Translations under genes and position numbers: made by a program | Notes under the pieces: generated by a model | Told to the model about the DNA's origin: nothing | The model's input: the letters and a program-made list of their open reading frames with translations, nothing else | Databases searched by the model: none | Source of the DNA: CAVLCC01 sp963624975 | GTDB lineage: Bacteria > Actinomycetota > Coriobacteriia > Coriobacteriales > CADBOM01 | Direction: 5' to 3' | NCBI GenBank assembly: GCA_963624975.1 | Contig: CAVFRF010000033.1 | Span: 1-8,676, forward strand | Length of the DNA stretch: 8,676 bases | Shown: one piece after another, positions 1 through 3,860 of the stretch | Numbering within the stretch: the stretch's first letter is position 1 | How the letters are laid out: the number at the start of each line of letters is the position of its first letter

Positions 1-734
1 ACGGCGGCGAGTTCTCGGGCTTCGTGTTCAAGATCCAAGCCAACATGGACAAGAACCACCGCGACCGCATCGCCTTCGTGCGCATCTGCACCGGCAAGTT
101 CGAACGCGGCATGGAGGCCTACCACGTGCAGGGCGAGCGCAAGCTCAAGCTGGCCACGGGCACGTCGCTCATGGCCGACGACCGCGCCATCGTGGACGAG
201 GCCTACGCGGGCGACATCGTTGGCTTGTTCGACCCCGGCATCTTCTCCATCGGCGACACCGTGTGCACCGGCAAGACCCACGTGAAGTACCCGCAGATCC
301 CCACGTTCTCGCCCGAGCACTTCGCCCGCATCTCGCAGGTGGACACGCTCAAGCGCAAGCAGTTCGTGAAGGGAATGGAAGAACTGGCGCAAGAAGGCGC
401 GGTCCAGATCTTCCGCGAACCCGGCACCGGCATGGAAAGCGTGATCGTGGGCGTGGTGGGAGTGCTGCAGTTCGAAGTGCTCGAGCAGCGCCTCAAGAGC
501 GAGTACCATGTGGAAGTGCGCCGCCAGGCCCTGCCCTACACCGACCTGCGCTGGATTCAGAACAAGCCGGGCGAGATAGACGTTGCCAAGCTCGACCTCA
601 CCCGCGACACCTGCCGCGTGGAGGATATGCGGGGAGGCCGCCTGTTGCTGTTCACCAGCCCGTGGAACGTGAACTGGGCCCTCGAGCGCAACGACGGCCT
701 AGTGTTATCGGAATTCGGCAACATGTCGGTGTAA
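1..734 (+). CDS. prfC: Peptide chain release factor 3, C-terminal part (5' end outside window)
   Basis: RF3 is a cytoplasmic translational GTPase that removes RF1/RF2 from the ribosome after peptide release. The reading frame is open from base 3 to a TAA at 732-734, giving 243 residues. It opens with GGEFSGFVFKIQANMD followed by HRDRIAFVRICTGKFERGM, the typical start of RF3 domain II. The later stretch VVGVLQFEVLEQRL and the ending with WALERN are typical of domain III. RF3 is usually about 520-540 residues, so the missing left part should hold the GTPase domain with its P-loop. The ATG at 44 of the frame is internal, not a start. No frameshift or lesion is visible. The next gene starts 331 bp later, so RF3 appears to end its transcription unit here. 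EF-G-like relatives are the only alternative, and the domain II sequence argues for RF3. Confidence 0.95.
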   Translation, partial: GGEFSGFVFKIQANMDKNHRDRIAFVRICTGKFERGMEAYHVQGERKLKLATGTSLMADDRAIVDEAYAGDIVGLFDPGIFSIGDTVCTGKTHVKYPQIPTFSPEHFARISQVDTLKRKQFVKGMEELAQEGAVQIFREPGTGMESVIVGVVGVLQFEVLEQRLKSEYHVEVRRQALPYTDLRWIQNKPGEIDVAKLDLTRDTCRVEDMRGGRLLLFTSPWNVNWALERNDGLVLSEFGNMSV

Positions 735-745
735 AGTGTTTGATG

Positions 746-770
746 CGAGTGCCCGGGCGAGGGGCACTCG
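746..770 (+). terminator. Perfect 9-bp hairpin just after prfC, possible terminator
   Basis: CGAGTGCCC (746-754) and GGGCACTCG (762-770) form a perfect 9-bp GC-rich stem with a 7-base loop, 12 bases after the prfC stop codon. The position suits transcription termination or 3'-end protection. No T-run follows, so it would not be a textbook intrinsic terminator. It may instead belong to the repeat block that follows, because the same arm can also pair with GCACTCGC at 999-1006. Confidence 0.45.
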
Positions 771-785
771 ATATGCGGCTCCTCA

Positions 786-873
786 GGGGTGCCATCGCGG
801 GGTATATCTGAACGGCTCAGGCAACGCTCAAGCTGCAGAAGTCGCCTGTCCGACACACCCCACGCTGGCACCC
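786..873. repeat. Palindromic intergenic repeat, copy 1 (degenerate stem)
   Basis: This is the first of two tandem units with a 101-bp period. The left arm runs GGGTGCCA (787-794) then GGGGTATATCTGAACGGC (799-816 approximately), and the right arm ends in ACACCCC and TGGCACCC (866-873). The outer 8 bp (787-794 with 866-873) pair perfectly. The inner stem has seven mismatches, and several A-C and C-A oppositions would become G-U wobbles in a minus-strand transcript. The 21 bases at 801-821 are identical to 902-922 in copy 2, while the loop regions have diverged. No reading frame here looks like a protein. The nature of the element (REP-like, miniature mobile element, or structured RNA) is unknown. 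Confidence 0.75.
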
Positions 874-887
874 ATAGAGACTCTTGC

Positions 888-972
888 GGGGTGCCCCGCG
901 CGGTATATCTGAACGGCTCAGGTTGGCCTTTGGTCAAAAGTCGCCGTTCAGACATACCCCGCGTGGGCACCT
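888..972. repeat. Palindromic intergenic repeat, copy 2 (long near-perfect hairpin)
   Basis: GGTGCCC plus CGCG plus GGTATATCTGAACGGC (890-916) pairs with GCCGTTCAGACATACCCC plus GCGTGGGCACC (942-971). This makes a stem of about 28 bp with one bulged base and two mismatches. The 25-base loop holds a further small stem, TTGGCC (923-928) with GGTCAA (932-937). Against copy 1 the outer stem shows one compensatory change, A794-T866 becoming C896-G965, which suggests the pairing itself is maintained. The element lies between prfC and the riboswitch-like leader of the transporter gene, and no transposase or host ORF is associated with it. Confidence 0.8.
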
Positions 973-1007
973 GGCGAATCCACCGGGGTCGCGGCAACGC
1001 ACTCGCC

Positions 1008-1057
1008 CAAGCAGTTCGGGTCCTAAATCCTGCTTGTAAAACCTAAAACCAAAGGAG
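1008..1057 (+). promoter_or_regulatory. Candidate preQ1-I (class I) riboswitch with Shine-Dalgarno site
   Basis: CAAGCAG (1008-1014) and CTGCTTG (1030-1036) form a perfect 7-bp P1 stem. The loop starts TTC (1015-1017), as in the Bacillus preQ1-I aptamer, continues with GGGT (1018-1021), and ends with C1029 next to the 3' strand of P1, the place expected for the ligand-reading cytosine. An A-rich tail (GTAAAACCTAAAACC) follows. In it ACCT (1041-1044) can pair with GGGT to make the H-type pseudoknot helix P2. The Shine-Dalgarno GGAG (1054-1057) comes right after, 8 bases before the ATG. Alternatively loop CCT (1022-1024) could pair with AGG (1053-1055) and cover the Shine-Dalgarno directly. No terminator lies between aptamer and gene, so translational control is most likely. 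The gene behind it is a queuosine-precursor transporter, a known preQ1 regulon member. I did not find a clear promoter. Confidence 0.68.
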
Positions 1058-1065
1058 ATTCACAT

Positions 1066-1824
1066 ATGTCGAGCATTGCCAGCAAGGCTCGGGGCGTTCG
1101 GGACGACTACAAGGTCCTGCTCCGCAGCATCCCTTCTTCTACCGTCACCATCTTCATCGTGAGCGTTATCGTGATGAACCTCATGGCCAACAAGGAGCTG
1201 TTCTCGCTGCCCTGGCTGGCGCTCGACTGCGGCTTTGCCGTGAGCTGGGTCTCGTTTCTGTGCATGGACATGATCTGCAAGCGCTTCGGCGCGGCGGCCT
1301 CCATCAAGGTGTCGATCATGGCGCTGGGCATCAACCTCGGGGTGTGCCTGCTGCTCAAGGTGCTGAGCCTCGCCCCCGGCATGTGGGGCGCTTACTACGA
1401 CACGGGCTCGATGGTGGCAAACGAAGCCCTCAACGCCACGATCGGCGGCACGTGGTATGTGGTGGTGGGAAGCTCGATCGCCATGCTGGCTTCGTCGGTG
1501 CTCAACTCGCTGCTCAACCAGGCCATCGGGCGGCGCACCCGCAAAGACACGTTCGGGGCCTTCGCGCTGCGCTCATACGTGTCGACCGGGGTGGCGCAGT
1601 TCGTGGACAACCTCATCTTCGCCATCATCGTGTCGCACGTGTTCTTCGGCTGGACGTGGGTGCAGGTGCTCATGTGCTCGCTCACGGCCGCCATCGCCGA
1701 GCTGCTGTGCGAGGTGCTGCTCAGCCCCGTGGGCTACAAGGTCGTGAGGGGATGGGAACGCGAGAACGTGGGGGAGGCGTACCTCGAGCGATGCTCGTTC
1801 GCGCGCGATGGGAAGGACGCCTAG
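1066..1824 (+). CDS. yhhQ: VUT/YhhQ-family queuosine precursor transporter
   Basis: This is a predicted inner-membrane transporter for queuosine precursors (preQ0/preQ1 or queuine) used to modify the wobble base of GUN-anticodon tRNAs. The 252-residue protein has about six hydrophobic helices, roughly at 25-43, 48-68, 80-103, 128-150, 173-194 and 199-222. Family-type motifs are NLMANK (38-43), MDMICKRFG (67-75) in the place of the usual D...YG motif, SSVLNSLLNQ (143-152), and STGVAQFVDNLIF (173-185), matching the S..QxxD signature. The ATG at 1066 is set by an AAAGGAGA site 8 bases upstream. The gene stands alone, with no que synthesis genes in view, which fits a salvage lifestyle. The preQ1-like leader directly before it implies repression when precursor is plentiful. 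The family assignment is firm, but the exact substrate (preQ0, preQ1 or queuine) cannot be read from sequence. Confidence 0.88.
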   Translation: MSSIASKARGVRDDYKVLLRSIPSSTVTIFIVSVIVMNLMANKELFSLPWLALDCGFAVSWVSFLCMDMICKRFGAAASIKVSIMALGINLGVCLLLKVLSLAPGMWGAYYDTGSMVANEALNATIGGTWYVVVGSSIAMLASSVLNSLLNQAIGRRTRKDTFGAFALRSYVSTGVAQFVDNLIFAIIVSHVFFGWTWVQVLMCSLTAAIAELLCEVLLSPVGYKVVRGWERENVGEAYLERCSFARDGKDA

Positions 1825-1870
1825 CACCGTGCTGGCGTGCGGCATCCGCGGCGCGAGCGCAACACGGGCA

Positions 1871-1898
1871 TTGCAAAATCGCGAAACGCGGGTAGCAT
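1871..1898 (+). promoter_or_regulatory. Candidate sigma-70-type promoter for the LOG gene
   Basis: TTGCAA (1871-1876) and TAGCAT (1893-1898) lie 16 bases apart, 82 bases before the LOG start codon. Each hexamer matches the consensus in four of six positions. The leader that would follow contains an imperfect stem, GTTCG/CGAAC (1905-1909 with 1931-1935). This implies the LOG gene is transcribed separately from the transporter. Confidence 0.45.
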
Positions 1899-1980
1899 AG
1901 AGAAGTTCGGCTTTGCAGCTAGGAGCCGGACGAACTCGCAGCATCGGGGCTGCAAATCTATTCGGGCAAGGGGAAGCTTC

Positions 1981-2511
1981 ATGAACATTACCGTATACCT
2001 GGGGGCTAGCGACGGCGGCAACGCCAAGCTCGGCGAAGCCGCGTGCGAGCTTGGCACGTGGATCGGACGCAGCGGCAACTCGCTGGTATACGGAGGGTCG
2101 AAGGTCGGCCTCATGGGCAAGCTCGCCCAGAGCGCGCTCGCAGCCGGCGCCGACGTGACCGGCGTGGAGCCGCAGTTCTTCATCGACCAGGACGCGCAGC
2201 TCGATGGCCTCACCCGTCTCATCGTGACGCGGGACATGGCCGAGCGCAAAGCCAAGATGATCGAGCTTGGCGACGCGTTCGTGGCGCTTCCGGGCGGCAC
2301 AGGCACGCTCGAAGAGATCACCGAGATCATGTCGCGGGCTGCGCTCGAGCTTTCCGACGCGCCTTGCATCATATGCAACCTCGACGGCTTCTACGACAGC
2401 CTCAAGGCGCTGCTCGACCACATGGTGCAGACGGGCATGAGCACCCCGGAGAGGCTCGCCAACATCACCTTTGCCAACAGCATCGCCGAAGTCGAGCAGG
2501 TGCTGGCGTAG
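1981..2511 (+). CDS. LOG-family (TIGR00730-type) nucleotide phosphoribohydrolase
   Basis: This is a 176-residue Rossmann-fold cytoplasmic protein. LOG enzymes hydrolyse the N-glycosidic bond of nucleoside 5'-monophosphates, releasing the base and ribose 5-phosphate. Plant-associated members act on cytokinin nucleotides, while gut bacterial members more likely act on AMP-like substrates. Visible motifs are YGGSKVGLMG (37-46), RDMAERK (84-90, the MxxRK signature) and PGGTGTLEE (104-112), the defining nucleotide-binding/catalytic motif with its glutamate. I chose ATG 1981 because AAGGGG ends 7 bases before it and the fold begins with the first strand (MNITVYLGAS). The frame is open further upstream to 1837 but that part looks non-coding and overlaps the promoter. 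It is convergent with the SDR gene. The family is clear; the substrate is not known. Confidence 0.93.
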   Translation: MNITVYLGASDGGNAKLGEAACELGTWIGRSGNSLVYGGSKVGLMGKLAQSALAAGADVTGVEPQFFIDQDAQLDGLTRLIVTRDMAERKAKMIELGDAFVALPGGTGTLEEITEIMSRAALELSDAPCIICNLDGFYDSLKALLDHMVQTGMSTPERLANITFANSIAEVEQVLA

Positions 2512-2523
2512 CGGATACCGCGC

Positions 2524-2561
2524 AAAAAAGCGGCGTGGCTGATGCTTCGGTCACGCCGCTT
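2524..2561. terminator. Bidirectional intrinsic terminator between LOG and SDR genes
   Basis: AAGCGGCGTG (2528-2537) pairs perfectly with CACGCCGCTT (2552-2561), and the inner bases CTGA/TCGG extend the stem. On the minus strand the stem is followed by six T residues (complement of 2524-2529), a textbook terminator for the SDR gene that ends at 2593. On the plus strand the tail TCTCGTTTCT is weaker, but the hairpin lies 17 bases after the LOG stop, so it probably serves both convergent genes. Confidence 0.9.
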
Positions 2562-2592
2562 CTCGTTTCTAATCAGACGACATACCCAGCCG

Positions 2593-3393
2593 TTACGGGC
2601 GCTGTCCCATGCCGCCTTCCAGCGTGATGGTCTCGCCGCTCATGAACTTGAAGTCGGGGCTTGCCAGCTGCACCACCACGCGGCCGATCTCGGTCTCCAC
2701 GTTGCCGTAGTGGCCCATCGGGGGCATGTGCACGTTGGCCTCGTAGGCCTCGGGGTACTGGTCCTTGAAGTTCTCGAGTGCCGCGGTCCAGGCCAGCGGG
2801 CACACGATGTTGACGTTGATGCCGTCCGGGCCCCACTCGGTGGCGGCCACGCGGGTCATGCCGCGGATGCCCTCCTTGGCGGCTGCGTAGGCGCACTGGC
2901 CGTAGTTGCCAAACAGTCCCGCGCCCGATGCGAAGTTGATCACCGAGCCCTTGGTTTCCTTGAGATGCGGATAGCAAGCCTTCATGTAGTAGAACGCGGC
3001 GTAGAGGCCGGAATAGATGGCCAGGTCGAACTGCTCGGTGGTGTGGTCGGCCAGGCTCACGCCCGAAGCGGATGCCTGCGCGTTGTTGACCAGCACGTCG
3101 ATGCGTCCGTACTTCTCGATGGTCTGGTCTACCACGCTCTGCACCACGGCCAGGTTGTCGGCCCCGGCGTTCACGTCGGCCTGCACGGTGAGAACCTGGA
3201 TGCCGTATTCGGCCTCGAGCTTCTCCTTGGCGGCCTCGAGCTTCTTCACGTTGCGCCCGGTGATGGTGAGGTTGGCTCCCTCCTTGGCATACGCGGTGGC
3301 GATGCCGTATCCGATCGAGCCAGCCGATCCGTCCTTAAGCGCCGCGAAACCCGCTCCAGTGATGATCGCGGTCTTGCCTGTTAGAAATCCCAT
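2593..3393 (-). CDS. Short-chain dehydrogenase/reductase, likely 12alpha-hydroxysteroid dehydrogenase-like
   Basis: This is a 266-residue NAD(P)-dependent SDR oxidoreductase, cytoplasmic. The cofactor motif TGAG (12-15) continues to IGYGIA (27-32) with about ten extra residues (FAALKDGSAG) inserted in the glycine-rich loop, which is unusual for a classical SDR. R47 after the second strand suggests NADP preference. NNAQ (103-106), S156, Y169 and K173 (YAAAK) form the catalytic set with normal spacing. The protein ends with ETITLEGGMGQRP, the usual SDR C-terminal strand. From memory, the opening MGFLTGKTAIITGAG, the inserted loop and the C-terminus closely resemble Eggerthella lenta 12alpha-hydroxysteroid dehydrogenase, which oxidises the 12-hydroxyl of bile acids; this was not checked by alignment. 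The start at 3393 is supported by GAGGAGG 5 bases upstream. The frame runs open to 3627, but that extension looks non-coding. Confidence 0.9.
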   Translation of the reverse strand: MGFLTGKTAIITGAGFAALKDGSAGSIGYGIATAYAKEGANLTITGRNVKKLEAAKEKLEAEYGIQVLTVQADVNAGADNLAVVQSVVDQTIEKYGRIDVLVNNAQASASGVSLADHTTEQFDLAIYSGLYAAFYYMKACYPHLKETKGSVINFASGAGLFGNYGQCAYAAAKEGIRGMTRVAATEWGPDGINVNIVCPLAWTAALENFKDQYPEAYEANVHMPPMGHYGNVETEIGRVVVQLASPDFKFMSGETITLEGGMGQRP

Positions 3394-3484
3394 CGATGCC
3401 TCCTCCTCGTCTATGGGTTTTCCGGCTTGCGTGACAGCGCATTGCGAGCAGCGGCATCCCCGTGCATGGCATGCCGGCACTCTC

Positions 3485-3504
3485 TGCACATACGTGCAAG
3501 TATG
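3485..3504 (-). promoter_or_regulatory. Candidate SDR promoter -10 with adjoining inverted-repeat operator
   Basis: On the minus strand a CATACT box (3504-3499) is a reasonable -10, with only a weak -35 (TTCTTA, 18 bases upstream). Directly downstream lies the inverted repeat TGCACATACGTGCA (3485-3498), with 5-bp arms around a 4-base centre. It would sit over the transcription start, a typical repressor position. It lies about 90 bases upstream of the SDR start codon. An 8-bp palindrome, GGCATGCC (3468-3475), lies in the leader. The regulator is unknown. Confidence 0.35.
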
Positions 3505-3548
3505 AATCTTGTTAAGCGAATTTAAGAAGTCGCTTACTCCGTGCGGCT

Positions 3549-3716
3549 TCAAGCTGTTGGCGAGGCGGCAGGCGCTACACCGCTGCGGGAACCGATTGCG
3601 TCTTCGGGGTGCTCGACCTCGAAGCACATGTCCACCACGTGGCTGCCGGACGATTTGAAGCGGTCGGTGATGTAGAGGAGGTCGCGGCTCGCCCGGCTGC
3701 GAGCGCAGACGGGCAT
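3549..3716 (-). pseudogene. Short relic resembling the C-terminal half of a Nudix hydrolase
   Basis: The minus strand reads 55 codons from ATG 3716 to TGA at 3549. The middle part, RDLLYITDRFKSSGSHVVDM followed by CFEVEHPED (residues 11-39), resembles the strand region that follows the Nudix box in ADP-ribose pyrophosphatase-type Nudix hydrolases. No Nudix box (GX5EX7REUXEEXGU) is found upstream in any frame, the remaining residues look random, and there is no good Shine-Dalgarno site. I read it as a gene fragment left by deletion. It could also be a small unrelated ORF or a chance similarity. The rest of 3394-3860 shows no other coding signal. Confidence 0.35.
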
Positions 3717-3808
3717 GTGAGAGTTGTTTGTGGTTCGCGCCTGCTCGTGCCCGCCGGCCGGGCTCGCAGTGCTACACTTCTGGCTTGAAGCCTGCGCGGG
3801 CGAGCCGC
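3684..3808. repeat. Nested inverted repeats in the SDR-antiporter intergenic region
   Basis: GCGGCTCGCCCG (3684-3695) is the exact reverse complement of 3797-3808. Adjoining it, CTGCGAGC (3697-3704) is the exact reverse complement of 3762-3769. The left arm is almost continuous over 21 bases, while the right arm is split by 27 bases that themselves hold a small hairpin (GGCT/AGCC near 3782-3792). It could be a structured RNA, a protein-binding region or a rearrangement scar. GC-rich sequence makes shorter matches likely by chance, but a 12-bp exact match this close is less so. Confidence 0.5.
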
Positions 3809-3821
3809 TGCCGCGGGCTTC
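3770..3821 (+). promoter_or_regulatory. Weak extended -10 promoter and leader hairpin before the antiporter gene
   Basis: TGCTACACT (3770-3778) reads as an extended -10 (TGN plus TACACT) without a visible -35. A transcript starting near 3785 would begin with a hairpin in which GAAGCC and CGCGG (3787-3799) pair with CCGCGGGCTTC (3811-3821), with a two-base bulge. The Shine-Dalgarno AGGAGG (3844-3849) stays outside the stem. The hairpin and the longer inverted repeat at 3684-3808 share bases and cannot both form. Confidence 0.3.
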
Positions 3822-3860
3822 GGGTTCGCAACTATCGGAAACTAGGAGGGCCGGTCAAAG

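Noticed and set aside
557..997. Minus-strand frame whose product shows two repeated peptide blocks (SERRLLTKG... / SDRRLLQLE...)
   Set aside because: The peptide repeat simply reflects the two palindromic DNA repeats read through, and the frame runs antisense into prfC.
789..1046. 85-codon plus-strand frame over the repeat block
   Set aside because: It is low-complexity coding through palindromic repeats and overlaps the riboswitch-like fold, with no ribosome binding site.
3394..3627. N-terminal extension of the SDR frame up to 3627
   Set aside because: A strong GAGGAGG site and the usual SDR N-terminus place the start at 3393, and the extension covers the candidate promoter and operator.
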